From NCBI RefSeq assembly GCF_905175385.1, contig NZ_HG992749.1:1426001-1490000 (forward strand): DNA of 64,000 nucleotides, read 5' to 3'. Positions 47,545 through 56,807 of this stretch are shown in pieces. The stretch is from Vibrio sp. B1FLJ16 (GTDB taxonomy: Bacteria > Pseudomonadota > Gammaproteobacteria > Enterobacterales > Vibrionaceae). Position 1 is the first letter of the stretch. Each line of letters begins with the position of its first letter. Made by a program: the position numbers and the translations under genes. The notes below the pieces were generated by a model that did no database searches, was not told the origin of the DNA, and worked only from the letters and a program-made list of their open reading frames with translations.

Positions 47545-48993
47545 ATGAAAGGTGATATCGGTGTAATTGGCCTAGCGGTAATGGGTCAAAACCTTATCCT
47601 AAACATGAACGACCACGGCTTTAAAGTTGTGGCTCACAACCGTACTGCTGCGAAAGTAGACGAGTTTCTGGAAGGGCCAGCAAAAGGCACAAACATCATC
47701 GGTGCATACTCTCTAGAAGAACTAGTAGAGAAGCTAGAAACGCCACGTAAAGTGATGCTTATGGTTCGTGCAGGTGACGTTGTTGACACGTTCATCGACA
47801 ACCTAATTCCACTTCTAGACAAAGGCGACATCATCATTGACGGTGGTAACACTAACTACCCAGATACAAACCGTCGCGTAGCACACTGCCGTGAGAAGGG
47901 CATTCACTTCATCGGTACTGGTGTATCTGGTGGTGAAGAAGGTGCACGTTTTGGTCCTTCAATCATGCCTGGCGGCGCTCCAGAAGCTTGGGAAGCGGTT
48001 AAGCCAATCTTCCAAGGTATCTCTGCAAAAACTGACGCTGGCGAGCCATGTTGTGACTGGGTTGGTAACGACGGTGCAGGTCACTTCGTTAAGATGGTAC
48101 ACAACGGCATCGAATACGGTGACATGCAGCTAATCACTGAAGCTTACCAGTTCATGAAAGATGGTCTTGGTATGTCTGCAGACGAGATGCAAGCTGTATT
48201 TGCTGACTGGAACAAGACTGAGCTAGACAGCTACCTTGTAGAAATCACTGCTGACATTCTTGGCTACAAAGATGAAGATGGTGAAGCTCTAGTTGAGAAA
48301 ATCCTGGATACAGCAGGCCAAAAAGGTACTGGTAAATGGACAGGTATCAATGCACTAGACCTAGGTATTCCACTAACGCTTATCTCTGAGTCTGTATTCT
48401 CTCGTTGTCTATCTGCACTGAAAGACCAACGTGTTGAAGCTGAGTCTCTATTTGGCAAGACAATCACCCCAGTTGAAGGTGACAAGCAAGAGTGGGTTGA
48501 TGCACTACGTCAAGCGCTACTAGCATCTAAGATCATCTCTTACGCTCAAGGCTTCATGCTAATGCGCGAAGCGTCTAACGAGAACGGTTGGGACCTAAAC
48601 TACGGTAACGTAGCACTAATGTGGCGTGGTGGTTGTATCATCCGTTCTGCATTCCTAGGCAACATTCGTGATGCGTACGAAGCGAACCCAGATATCGCAT
48701 TCCTAGGTTCTGATGAGTACTTCAAAAACATTCTTCAAGGCAGCCTAGCAGCATGGCGTAAAGTAGCAGCGAAATCTCTAGAGTCTGGCATCCCAATGCC
48801 ATGTACGATTTCTGCGCTATCTTTCCTAGACGGTTACACAACCGCTCGTCTACCAGCAAACCTGCTTCAAGCTCAACGTGACTACTTCGGTGCTCACACT
48901 TACGAGCGTACTGACCGTCCACGTGGTGAGTTCTTCCACACTAACTGGACTGGTACAGGCGGCGACACAGCGTCTACGACTTACGACGTGTAA
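47545..48993 (+). CDS. gnd: 6-phosphogluconate dehydrogenase, decarboxylating
   Basis: A 482-residue enzyme that converts 6-phosphogluconate to ribulose 5-phosphate, CO2 and NADPH. Markers are the nucleotide-binding GLAVMGQNLILNMNDHG at the N-terminus, DGGNTNYPDT, GTGVSGGEEGARFGPS, and the catalytic KMVHNGIEYGDMQ. The start MKGDIGVIG is chosen at 47545 because GGAGAG precedes it; the frame is open from 47500, inside pgl. Codon use is strikingly biased (many CTA and GGT codons), which points to high expression. A terminator follows. Confidence 0.97.
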   Translation: MKGDIGVIGLAVMGQNLILNMNDHGFKVVAHNRTAAKVDEFLEGPAKGTNIIGAYSLEELVEKLETPRKVMLMVRAGDVVDTFIDNLIPLLDKGDIIIDGGNTNYPDTNRRVAHCREKGIHFIGTGVSGGEEGARFGPSIMPGGAPEAWEAVKPIFQGISAKTDAGEPCCDWVGNDGAGHFVKMVHNGIEYGDMQLITEAYQFMKDGLGMSADEMQAVFADWNKTELDSYLVEITADILGYKDEDGEALVEKILDTAGQKGTGKWTGINALDLGIPLTLISESVFSRCLSALKDQRVEAESLFGKTITPVEGDKQEWVDALRQALLASKIISYAQGFMLMREASNENGWDLNYGNVALMWRGGCIIRSAFLGNIRDAYEANPDIAFLGSDEYFKNILQGSLAAWRKVAAKSLESGIPMPCTISALSFLDGYTTARLPANLLQAQRDYFGAHTYERTDRPRGEFFHTNWTGTGGDTASTTYDV

Positions 48994-49019
48994 TTGTTTT
49001 AAGTAAACCGACTGAATAT

Positions 49020-49047
49020 AAAAGGATGCCCAGTGGCATCCTTTTTT
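49020..49047 (+). terminator. Terminator after gnd
   Basis: Stem AAAGGATGCC/GGCATCCTTT with a CAGT loop and a T run, ending the zwf-pgl-gnd transcript. Confidence 0.9.
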
Positions 49048-49139
49048 GTATCTTTCTCATCCTCTTTCATTTATGAGATGAGAAAAACTTTTCTCCGCCC
49101 TGACAATGAGTTGCAATCGTTCGGTTAAGGAGAACTGTA

Positions 49140-49208
49140 ATGACATGGTGTGGTTTTGAGGTTTTTACACTAATAAGTGCCTCAGATAAGCCCTTGGACT
49201 ACGCCTGA
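49140..49208 (+). CDS. Possible 22-codon leader ORF
   Basis: A 22-residue ORF (MTWCGFEVFTLISASDKPLDYA) with AAGGAG eight bases before its ATG. It is immediately followed by CGCCT, an A run and AGGCG, which could pair as a small hairpin. The good ribosome binding site is the only evidence; it could be a translated leader controlling the small ORFs below, or chance. Confidence 0.3.
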   Translation: MTWCGFEVFTLISASDKPLDYA

Positions 49209-49227
49209 AAAAAAAAGTAGGCGGAGG

Positions 49228-49362
49228 ATGTTTGCATTATACAAACGCTCTATCTTACGACTCAGCAACAAGTCACCAGAAGAAGCCGTTCTATCTGGTG
49301 CTATTTGTGTTGAATTAAAGGTGGTAAACACAACAAACAGAGGTTCTAAAGATGACAAATAA
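49228..49362 (+). CDS. Possible 44-codon ORF
   Basis: A short ORF beginning MFALYKRSILRLSNK, with a GGCGGAGG sequence directly touching the ATG, which is closer than a usual ribosome binding site. A GTG at 49177 is an in-frame alternative giving 61 residues. It overlaps the next small ORF by 11 bases. Reality is uncertain. Confidence 0.3.
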   Translation: MFALYKRSILRLSNKSPEEAVLSGAICVELKVVNTTNRGSKDDK

Positions 49363-49489
49363 TAAGTACTTTGTTTTTAACCCTGCTGAGCTGAAGCAGG
49401 AAATACAAAAGAATACGAAATTAAAATCTAAAAAAGAAACTCAACGTCAGGCATTAGTAAAACAGGCACAGCAAGCTGGTGGTCTGTGA
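49352..49489 (+). CDS. 45-aa basic protein
   Basis: A 45-residue ORF starting MTNNKYFVFNPAELKQ. It is rich in lysine and glutamine (KNTKLKSKKETQRQALVKQ), predicted helical and soluble, with no membrane segment. AGAGG lies about 10 bases before the ATG and a terminator hairpin follows 9 bases after the stop, which supports a real transcript. No family is recognised. Confidence 0.5.
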   Translation: MTNNKYFVFNPAELKQEIQKNTKLKSKKETQRQALVKQAQQAGGL

Positions 49490-49497
49490 TACTTCAG

Positions 49498-49542
49498 AAG
49501 AGCACCCTCCGCTGAATATACAGTAATAGGGTGCTCTTTATT
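49498..49542. terminator. Bidirectional terminator
   Basis: Stem AAGAGCACCCT/AGGGTGCTCTT with a 19-base loop and A/T flanks, between the small-ORF transcript and the convergent acoR-like gene. Confidence 0.7.
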
Positions 49543-51313
49543 ATTTAATCATTCCCATGCTTTTCAGCTTCCGATAAATCGTATTCCTACTTACTCCGAG
49601 CATACGAGAAGTCTTACTAATATTCCCCTGAGTTGCTTGATAGGTTTTCACCAGTTTATCTTCCACGGTCGCGCGCATGTCGACTGCGGGCTCCAAAGTA
49701 TCCTTCTCTTTAGTATCCTTCTCTTTGACCTGACTGAGCTTCTTAGAAAGGTGTGATGGTACATGTGCAAGCTCTAAAACTTCTTCACCTTGCGCCATGA
49801 GAGCTGAGACTTTGATTAAGCTGTCCAGTTCACGCAAGTTTCCTGGCCATGAATAAGAAAGCAGCAGAGATAGAAGGTGAGGGCAGAGCTGTTGATTCGG
49901 CGCAGCATGTCTCTGCTGAAGATGCACAATCAGTTTTTCTTTGTCGTCGCGTTCTTCTAGCCTTGGTAACTCAATGACTAATCCGTTAAGACGATAATAG
50001 AGGTCTTGCCTGAACTCTCCTTGCTCAACTAACGCTTCAAGATTTTTATGCGTAGCAGCGATGATTTGAGTATCCACTTGCACACTCTGATTAGAACCAA
50101 CAGGCATGACGGTTTTATCCTGAAGAACGTGCAGCAGTCGGCTCTGCGCACTAAGTGGTAAGTCGGCGATTTCATCAAGGAAAAGCGTCCCTTTATCTGC
50201 CTGGCGTATTTTACCTTGATATCCTTTGTTACTTGCTCCGGTAAACGCGCCGGCGACATACCCGAACAATTCCGATTCAATAAGGTCTTTTGGCAGAGCA
50301 CCACAGTTGACAGCAACAAGTGGTCCACGATTTCTTTGGCTGTTTTTGTGCAGTGCTTTTACAAACACATTTTTACCAACACCGGTTTCTCCGAGTATCA
50401 GTAAACTGATGTCTTTATCGATAACTCGGTTTGCTTGCTGCCAACAGCGTTCAACAGCAGAATCACCAAAGTGGAGACTATTAGATGCACTAACGGGCCG
50501 AGACTGAATTTTCCGTTTTGTTAAAGGTGCTGTTTTAAACACGAGTGACTCGTTCGACATTTGGTGAGATAGGATCTCTTCCAAAGGTTGTCCAACCACG
50601 TTACTGCTATCAAGCAACTGTGACGCAACTTGGTTATGAGCAAGAATCAATCCGTCTTCATTAGCGATGATGATGCCTTGCCAGCCACTGCTGAGCAGGT
50701 TTTTATCGCATGCTAAGTCAACCCGAATATGACCACTCGGAACCTGGTTCAGCAATTGGCTTTCAACAAGCCTTACCATGTTCTGCACTAACGCCTGAGT
50801 TGAAAGGTCGTGCTTTTCTTGCTCACTGGTAATGTCCAGTACGCCAAGCAGCTGGCCAAGGTGATCGACAATAGGGTTAGCTGAGCAGCTGATAAAACGG
50901 TGTTGCTGGATGAAGTGTTGATCGCCTATTACTGCAACGGGTTTTGCTTCGACTAACGCTGTACCAATTGCGTTGGTCCCTTTGAGCTTTTCCTGCCAGC
51001 ACGCGCCTGAGCTAAGGGCGATTTCGGTGAGTTTTTCTCTGAATCTTGGCTTCCCCCAGCTGCCTACGATTACGCCATCCGCATCGGTTAATATTAAGCG
51101 GCTGTTACTGTGTGCAAAAAATTGGTTAAACAGAGGAAGAGCGAACTGCTTTACCGCTTCAAGGAGGAAGTGAAGCTGGTGACGTCGTTCCTTAAGCGTC
51201 GCAGATGTGACGCGTATGTCTTCAGGACGTCGACGCTGTTTCAGACCTGCCTGTTCACTTCTGAGCCAGGAAGTCGAAAGCCAGTTATTGTCGGTAATTT
51301 GTTGAAGTTCCAT
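49541..51313 (-). CDS. Sigma-54-dependent activator, AcoR type
   Basis: A 590-residue enhancer-binding protein. The N-terminal region (about residues 50-190) is the GAF-type sensor of AcoR-like proteins, with KLKGTNAIGTALVEAKPVAV. The AAA+ domain has Walker A GETGVGKN, the sigma-54 contact loop GAFTGA and Walker B GTLFLDEI. A Fis-type helix-turn-helix ends the protein (GNISKTSRMLGVSRNTIYRK). The AAA-HTH linker contains a duplicated KEKDT encoded by a 15-base tandem repeat at 49697-49726. It is divergent from an aldehyde dehydrogenase gene with a sigma-54 promoter, which it most likely activates. Confidence 0.9.
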   Translation of the reverse strand: MELQQITDNNWLSTSWLRSEQAGLKQRRRPEDIRVTSATLKERRHQLHFLLEAVKQFALPLFNQFFAHSNSRLILTDADGVIVGSWGKPRFREKLTEIALSSGACWQEKLKGTNAIGTALVEAKPVAVIGDQHFIQQHRFISCSANPIVDHLGQLLGVLDITSEQEKHDLSTQALVQNMVRLVESQLLNQVPSGHIRVDLACDKNLLSSGWQGIIIANEDGLILAHNQVASQLLDSSNVVGQPLEEILSHQMSNESLVFKTAPLTKRKIQSRPVSASNSLHFGDSAVERCWQQANRVIDKDISLLILGETGVGKNVFVKALHKNSQRNRGPLVAVNCGALPKDLIESELFGYVAGAFTGASNKGYQGKIRQADKGTLFLDEIADLPLSAQSRLLHVLQDKTVMPVGSNQSVQVDTQIIAATHKNLEALVEQGEFRQDLYYRLNGLVIELPRLEERDDKEKLIVHLQQRHAAPNQQLCPHLLSLLLSYSWPGNLRELDSLIKVSALMAQGEEVLELAHVPSHLSKKLSQVKEKDTKEKDTLEPAVDMRATVEDKLVKTYQATQGNISKTSRMLGVSRNTIYRKLKSMGMIK

Positions 51314-51316
51314 GAA

Positions 51317-51357
51317 TGTACCATTTTGTTACAGTGAGCATGTGTCATTTTGGAACA
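51317..51357. promoter_or_regulatory. Candidate enhancer sites for the AcoR-type activator
   Basis: Two related 17-base palindrome-like sequences, TGTACCATTTTGTTACA (51317-51333) and TGTGTCATTTTGGAACA (51341-51357), are spaced 24 bases centre to centre. They lie just upstream of the activator gene and about 110-150 bases upstream of the -24/-12 promoter of the divergent gene, the usual position for enhancer binding. A looser copy, TGTTACATTTCATTAACA, starts near 51433. Confidence 0.55.
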
Positions 51358-51465
51358 CTTGAACACTGGTGTTTACACCATACGCCTATTCAAACATCAC
51401 TCATTAAAATTGTTATCGCTTGGTAATCATAGTGTTACATTTCATTAACAACAAGTATCTCTTAG

Positions 51466-51482
51466 TTGGCCTGTGACTTGCG
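51466..51482 (+). promoter_or_regulatory. Sigma-54 (-24/-12) promoter
   Basis: TTGGCCTGTGACTTGCG fits the consensus YTGGCACG-N4-TTGCW, with the invariant GG and GC exactly 10 bases apart. It lies about 100 bases before the aldehyde dehydrogenase start and faces it. Confidence 0.75.
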
Positions 51483-51582
51483 TAATACTCTCAGTTAACA
51501 GTGCGAAATGACACTGTAAAAAAGCAAAGTGTTTCAAACACTAATGGAACAAAACACTGAACGAGAAACAAAAGGAAGAGTT

Positions 51583-53103
51583 ATGATTTACGCACAGCCA
51601 GGTAGTGAAAATTCCATCGTGAACTTCAAATCTCATTACGATAACTTCATTGGTGGAGAGTGGGTTAAACCCGTTGGAGGAGAGTACTTTGACAATATTT
51701 CGCCTATCAACGGGAAGCCATATTGTCAGGTTGCACGCTCTGGTGAGGCAGATATCAATTTAGCACTGGATGCTGCACACGCGATCAGAGAGAAATGGGC
51801 GAAAACCAGTGTTGCAGAGCGATCTAATCTGTTGCTGAAAATAGCAGATCGTGTTGAACAGCACGTTGAAGAGTTAGCGTTAGTGGAAACATGGGAAAAC
51901 GGCAAACCAATCCGCGAAACTCTGGCAGCCGATATTCCACTTGTTGTTGACCATTTCCGTTACTTCGCTGGTTGTATCAGAGCACAGGAAGGCAGCGCTG
52001 CTGAAATAGATGAAACCACCGCGGCATACCACTTCCCTGAGCCCATCGGCGTTGTCGGACAAATTATTCCGTGGAACTTCCCGATTCTGATGGCTGCGTG
52101 GAAAATTGCACCGGCTTTAGCTGCCGGCTGTTGTGTCGTTCTTAAACCTGCAGAGCAAACACCAACATCTGTTCTCGTTCTTATGGAAAAAATTGCAGAT
52201 CTACTTCCACCGGGTGTTGTTAACGTGGTTAACGGATACGGTTCAGAGGCTGGTCAGGCACTGGCAACAAGTAACCGTATCGCTAAGCTGGCATTCACCG
52301 GTTCAACACAGGTGGGTAACCACATCCTTAAATGCGCGGCAGACAACCTCATTCCTTCAACAGTAGAACTTGGTGGTAAATCGCCAAACATCTACTTCCC
52401 GGATGTATTTGATCACGAAGATGAGTTCGTCGATAAGTGTATCGAAGGGACACTGCTTGGATTCTTTAACCAAGGTGAAGTCTGTACCTGTCCATCTCGA
52501 GTACTGGTGCATGAGTCGGTTTATGACAAGTTTGTCGCTAAAGTAGCTGAACGTGCCAAGCTTATCAAACAGGGCAACCCTCTGGACACAGAGACACAAG
52601 TCGGCGCGCAAGCATCTCAGGAACAGTTTGACAAGATTCTGAGTTACTTAGAAATAGGCCGTGAAGAGGGCGCAAGGGTAGTCTTTGGTGGTGATGTGGC
52701 GAAGCAAGAGGGCGATCTTGAGCAAGGTTACTATATTCAGCCGACTCTACTGGAAGGCAATAACAAAATGCGCGTTTTCCAGGAAGAGATCTTCGGTCCG
52801 GTTATTGCGATAACGACCTTCAAAGATGAAGCAGAAGCCCTTGAGCTTGCGAATGACACTGAGTATGGCCTGGGGGCCGGTGTCTGGACGCGAGATCAAA
52901 ACCTAGCGTATCGAATGGGTCGCAACATTGAAGCTGGACGTGTCTGGATAAACTGTTACCACGCTTACCCGGCTCACGCGGCTTTCGGCGGTTACAAGAA
53001 ATCAGGTATTGGACGTGAAACTCATAAAATGATGCTCGGACATTACCAGAATACTAAGAACTTACTGATTAGTTACAGCATCAATCCGCTAGGGTTCTTC
53101 TAA
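51583..53103 (+). CDS. NAD-dependent aldehyde dehydrogenase (AldB/ExaC type)
   Basis: A 506-residue aldehyde dehydrogenase that oxidises acetaldehyde or a similar aldehyde to the acid. Markers are [17 protein letters not shown] at the N-terminus, the [12 protein letters not shown] cofactor text, [14 protein letters not shown], and the catalytic cysteine in [13 protein letters not shown], a form typical of the AldB/ExaC group. ATG 51583 is chosen because AAGGAAGAG lies just before it; the frame is open from 51529. The sigma-54 promoter and divergent AcoR-type activator indicate induction by an alcohol- or acetoin-derived signal. Confidence 0.92.
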   Translation: MIYAQPGSENSIVNFKSHYDNFIGGEWVKPVGGEYFDNISPINGKPYCQVARSGEADINLALDAAHAIREKWAKTSVAERSNLLLKIADRVEQHVEELALVETWENGKPIRETLAADIPLVVDHFRYFAGCIRAQEGSAAEIDETTAAYHFPEPIGVVGQIIPWNFPILMAAWKIAPALAAGCCVVLKPAEQTPTSVLVLMEKIADLLPPGVVNVVNGYGSEAGQALATSNRIAKLAFTGSTQVGNHILKCAADNLIPSTVELGGKSPNIYFPDVFDHEDEFVDKCIEGTLLGFFNQGEVCTCPSRVLVHESVYDKFVAKVAERAKLIKQGNPLDTETQVGAQASQEQFDKILSYLEIGREEGARVVFGGDVAKQEGDLEQGYYIQPTLLEGNNKMRVFQEEIFGPVIAITTFKDEAEALELANDTEYGLGAGVWTRDQNLAYRMGRNIEAGRVWINCYHAYPAHAAFGGYKKSGIGRETHKMMLGHYQNTKNLLISYSINPLGFF

Positions 53104-53140
53104 ATAGATACTCTCAGCAAGTAAAATTAGTTGATATACA

Positions 53141-53167
53141 AGCCCTGCATCTATGCGGGGCTTTTTC
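53141..53167 (+). terminator. Terminator after aldehyde dehydrogenase
   Basis: Stem AGCCCTGCAT/ATGCGGGGCT with a T run; one T-G pair. Confidence 0.8.
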
Positions 53168-53299
53168 TTATGTCCGTTTAACGAATGCACTGTATACAGT
53201 TGAATAACAAAATTTACATGCTGTGAACTTATGCATAATCAATCTATTAACGCTTGCTATACTTAAACCGTCACAAACAAAGGGAAAAAAGGATGTTCA

Positions 53300-54271
53300 A
53301 TGTTAAAGTTTAAGAAAATAGCGATAACGGCATCACTTGTTGCACTGAGCTCGAGTTTTTCTGTCGCAGCTCAAGAGACCTTCGTAACGATAGGTACGGG
53401 AGGGGTAACCGGGGTTTACTACCCAACAGGTGGGGCGATCTGTCGTTTGGTAAACAAGTCCCGCGCCGATCACGGCATTCGTTGTTCGGTAGAGAGTACC
53501 GGTGGCTCCATTTATAACATTAATACGATTCGCGCAGGTGAACTGGATTTCGGTATTGCCCAGTCAGACTGGCAATATCACGCATACAACGGAACCAGTC
53601 AGTTTGCAGACGCAGGTGCATTTAAAGACCTACGTTCGGTGTTCTCTCTCCACCCTGAACCATTTACTGTCGTCGCACGTAAAGATGCCAATATTAAATC
53701 ATTTGATGATTTGAAAGGTAAACGCGTGAATATTGGTAATCCGGGCTCAGGTCAGCGCGGTACGATGGAAGTGCTGATGAATGAGTACGGCTGGACTAAT
53801 GATGACTTTAAACTGGTTTCCGAGCTGAAAGCGGCTGAGCAATCGAAAGCGTTATGTGATAACAAAATTGATGCCATGGTTTACACCGTAGGTCATCCAA
53901 GTGGTGCAATCAAAGAGGCAACCACCTCATGTGATAGCAATATCGTAGCGGTGGAAGGCCCTAAAGTAGAGAAGTTAGTTGCTGATAATAGTTTCTATCG
54001 TGTTGCGACTGTACCGGGTGGTATGTATCGCGGAACTGAAGAAGATGTACAAACATTTGGTGTTGGTGCAACTATGGTTTCTTCAATGGCGGTTCCGGAA
54101 GATGTGGTGTACAACGTTGTTAAAGCGGTATTTGAGAACTTTGATGATTTCCGACGTCTTCACCCTGCATTCGCTAATCTGAAGAAAGAAGAAATGGTGA
54201 AAGATGGTCTGTCTGCGCCACTTCACCCAGGCGCATTGAAGTACTATAAAGAAGTTGGATTGATTAAATAA
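53300..54271 (+). CDS. TAXI-family TRAP solute-binding protein
   Basis: A 323-residue periplasmic binding protein of the TAXI (TRAP-associated extracytoplasmic immunogenic) family, with a signal peptide of about 24 residues. The opening [20 protein letters not shown] and the [24 protein letters not shown] core are diagnostic. TAXI proteins deliver dicarboxylates or glutamate to a fused DctQM-type permease. No such permease is next to it; the gene is followed by a terminator and a convergent TauE gene, so it is an orphan subunit in this window. Confidence 0.9.
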   Translation: MLKFKKIAITASLVALSSSFSVAAQETFVTIGTGGVTGVYYPTGGAICRLVNKSRADHGIRCSVESTGGSIYNINTIRAGELDFGIAQSDWQYHAYNGTSQFADAGAFKDLRSVFSLHPEPFTVVARKDANIKSFDDLKGKRVNIGNPGSGQRGTMEVLMNEYGWTNDDFKLVSELKAAEQSKALCDNKIDAMVYTVGHPSGAIKEATTSCDSNIVAVEGPKVEKLVADNSFYRVATVPGGMYRGTEEDVQTFGVGATMVSSMAVPEDVVYNVVKAVFENFDDFRRLHPAFANLKKEEMVKDGLSAPLHPGALKYYKEVGLIK

Positions 54272-54289
54272 AATTGAACTTTAATCGAC

Positions 54290-54328
54290 AAATAGAGCGC
54301 CATCGATTCGATGGCGCTCTATTTGTTT
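54290..54328. terminator. Bidirectional terminator
   Basis: Stem AAATAGAGCGCCATCG/CGATGGCGCTCTATTT with a three-base loop between two convergent genes. Confidence 0.85.
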
Positions 54329-54340
54329 GAGGGGGTTAGA

Positions 54341-55111
54341 TTATGCGTAGATATCAACGAAAAAGTAGACGGTGATAGCTGTTGAAAATAGCGCTACAAA
54401 GTTGCGAACGTGATTCGGATTCAATTGACGTGAAACTCGGGCTGCGAGGTAGCCTCCGACTAATGTTCCCACCATGACTACGCTGCCTTTGCTCCAGTCA
54501 ATCGAGCCATTAGCGATGAAAACGGCTATTGCGACCAGCGAAACAGAGGTCGATACAAGCAGCTTTAATCCGTTCATTAAATTGATGTCTTGATGACCCG
54601 CGATCACTAGGTAACTCAGTACAATTACACCTAATCCTGCATTAAAAAATCCACCGTACGCAGCGACGCCAACCAACAGAATGCCTAATGCGATTACACC
54701 TAAAATACCGGCGTGTTTATGGTTTTTGGTTAAGGTTTTCATTGCCTTAGTTAAACGCGAGCCAAAGATAAACAGTAAGGTTGCAAATAATAGTAGCCAG
54801 GGAATCGCTTCTAAAAACACTGATTCAGGAATATTCAGTAACAGGTAGGCACCAACGCCACCACCGATAAGGCTTAAGCTGATGGTAAAGAGGAATTCTT
54901 GCTTATTTTTGAGGATTTCTTCTCTGAAACCTATCGCACCGCTGATGTAGCCTGCACAAGAGGCATAGGTGTTGGTGGCATTTGCGATAACGGGAGGAAT
55001 CCCAACAGCCATCAGGGCAGGGAACGTGACAAAACTGCCACCTCCTGCAATAGAATTCATGATTCCTCCAACTACTCCGGCAGCAAATAACAACGTCAGT
55101 TCCAGCAGCAT
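54341..55111 (-). CDS. TauE/SafE-family membrane transporter
   Basis: A 256-residue protein with about eight hydrophobic segments and the TauE/SafE repeat text GVVGGIMNSIAGGGSFVTFP at the N-terminus and VAAYGGFFNAGLGV in the second half. The family moves sulphite, sulphoacetate or other organic anions across the inner membrane; the substrate is unknown. It is on the minus strand downstream of tctA, 151 bases away with a terminator between, so it is a separate unit. Confidence 0.87.
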   Translation of the reverse strand: MLLELTLLFAAGVVGGIMNSIAGGGSFVTFPALMAVGIPPVIANATNTYASCAGYISGAIGFREEILKNKQEFLFTISLSLIGGGVGAYLLLNIPESVFLEAIPWLLLFATLLFIFGSRLTKAMKTLTKNHKHAGILGVIALGILLVGVAAYGGFFNAGLGVIVLSYLVIAGHQDINLMNGLKLLVSTSVSLVAIAVFIANGSIDWSKGSVVMVGTLVGGYLAARVSRQLNPNHVRNFVALFSTAITVYFFVDIYA

Positions 55112-55210
55112 AAATCTACCTTAATTTTTTATTTTTATGTTTTATTTTTTAAGGCGTTAACCCTACTGGAGTTGATGAAAGAAAGATAGTAGCGAAAGGT
55201 CAAAGAAAAA

Positions 55211-55236
55211 AGCCACCGAGCTGGTGGCCTTTTGAA
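55211..55236 (-). terminator. Terminator after tctA
   Basis: Stem GCCACC/GGTGGC with a short loop, followed on the minus strand by a T run. Confidence 0.75.
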
Positions 55237-55262
55237 GTCAATCATAGGGATGAGTGACTTAT

Positions 55263-56789
55263 TTATTGTTCAACTTTAACTGGTTGAGCTCGTAGCTTTT
55301 GAAACAGTTTCACAAGCAGTGGGCTGCCTAGTACCAACACAGCTAACACTGTAAAGGTTAGGGTGATTGGGCGCTCCCACAAGAAGCTCAGTTCACCATC
55401 CGATATCATCAGTGCGCGGCGTAAGTTTTCTTCCATCAAACCACCGAGGATAAAACCAAGCAGTAGTGGTGCCAGAGGGAAGTTCGCAAGGCGGAGAGCA
55501 ATTGCGGCCATCGCCACAAGTAGCATTACGAACACATCCATAGTATTGAACGAAACCAGGTAAACGCCCGTGATTGAGAAGAACAAAATCATCGGAAGAA
55601 GAACTGTTCTCGGTACCGCTAATAGTTTCGATATGTACGGAATCAGTGGCAAGTTCAGAATCACCAGAACAATGTTGCCAAAGTACATTGAGATAATCAC
55701 GGACCAGAAGACATCAGGGTGCTCAACGAACAAGCGAGGACCTGGCTGAATACCGTAGGCAATTAACGCACCCAGCATGATGGCAGTGGTACCAGAGCCC
55801 GGAATACCAAGTGTCAGTAGTGGTACAAACGAACCGCTGGAAGCAGCGTTGTTCGCTGATTCCGGCGCAACTAGACCACGAATGCTGCCTTTACCGAACT
55901 CTTCTTTTTTCTCTTTTGGAGCCAGATTACGTTCCAGACCGTAGCTTAAAAATGCTGCGATAGTGGCACCAGCACCAGGAAGAACGCCAGTGAAGAAACC
56001 AAGAATTGAAGAGCGAATAGAAACAGGCGCGACTTCTTTAATCTCTTCTTTGGTGACTTTCATCGAACCGATGTTTCTCAACTTGTCTTGCTCTTCGTCA
56101 CGAGTAGATTCTGAGGGTTTAAGGATACCCATTAAGGTTTCGCCCAAAGCGAAAGTTGCCATTGCAAGTAGCAAGAAGCTGAATCCATCCATTAAATCTG
56201 TTAAACCAAAGGTAAAGCGTTCTACGCCTACGCCTTTGTCGATACCAACGGTAGACAGCATCAGACCAAGAATCGTCATCATCCACGCTTTAATCACCTG
56301 ACCTTTACCAGCAAATGCCGCTACCGCTGATAAACCAAGAAGCATTAATGCGAAGTAATCAGAAGACTGGAAGCTTAACGACACACTAGCCAGGGCAGGA
56401 GCCGCAACCAGCAGCATGATAGCTGAAAGCGTACCACCAGTGAATGAAGAGTAGGCCGCTAACGCCAGCGCTTTACCTGCCTGGCCTTTTTGTGCCATAG
56501 GGTAGCCGTCAAAAGCGGTTACAACGGTAGAAGAACAGCCCGGAGCATTGATCAAAATTGAAGATGTTGAACCACCGAACACGGCACCATAATATACACC
56601 GGCCATTAGAATCAGACCAGAAGAAGGCTCCAGTCCGTAAGTAATCGGGATCATCAACGCGATGGCAGAAATAGGGCCAAGACCTGGCAGCATTCCGATA
56701 AATGTACCGACGAAACAGCCAACAATCACCATCATGATGTTCATTGGCATTACCGCGGTGGATAAACCTTGTAGAATTCCATCTAACAT
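55263..56789 (-). CDS. tctA: Tripartite tricarboxylate transporter, large permease
   Basis: A 508-residue inner-membrane permease of the TctA family with about twelve hydrophobic segments. Family text includes GTFIGMLPGLGPISAIALMI near residue 28, NAPGCSSTVVTAFDGYPMA and, in the second half, FFTGVLPGAGATIAAFLSYG plus LTLGIPGSGTTAIMLGAL. It works with TctB and TctC in sodium-coupled uptake of citrate or a related carboxylate. It lies 18 bases after tctB. Confidence 0.92.
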   Translation of the reverse strand: MLDGILQGLSTAVMPMNIMMVIVGCFVGTFIGMLPGLGPISAIALMIPITYGLEPSSGLILMAGVYYGAVFGGSTSSILINAPGCSSTVVTAFDGYPMAQKGQAGKALALAAYSSFTGGTLSAIMLLVAAPALASVSLSFQSSDYFALMLLGLSAVAAFAGKGQVIKAWMMTILGLMLSTVGIDKGVGVERFTFGLTDLMDGFSFLLLAMATFALGETLMGILKPSESTRDEEQDKLRNIGSMKVTKEEIKEVAPVSIRSSILGFFTGVLPGAGATIAAFLSYGLERNLAPKEKKEEFGKGSIRGLVAPESANNAASSGSFVPLLTLGIPGSGTTAIMLGALIAYGIQPGPRLFVEHPDVFWSVIISMYFGNIVLVILNLPLIPYISKLLAVPRTVLLPMILFFSITGVYLVSFNTMDVFVMLLVAMAAIALRLANFPLAPLLLGFILGGLMEENLRRALMISDGELSFLWERPITLTFTVLAVLVLGSPLLVKLFQKLRAQPVKVEQ

Positions 56790-56807
56790 AATTCTTTCCT
56801 TTCTTGG

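Noticed and set aside
49697..49726. Short tandem repeat as a frameshifting phase-variation site
   Set aside because: The unit is 15 bases, so changes in copy number keep the frame; only linker length would vary.
50226..50507. 93-codon plus-strand ORF opposite the AcoR-type gene
   Set aside because: It is a shadow of the conserved AAA+ coding sequence on the other strand.
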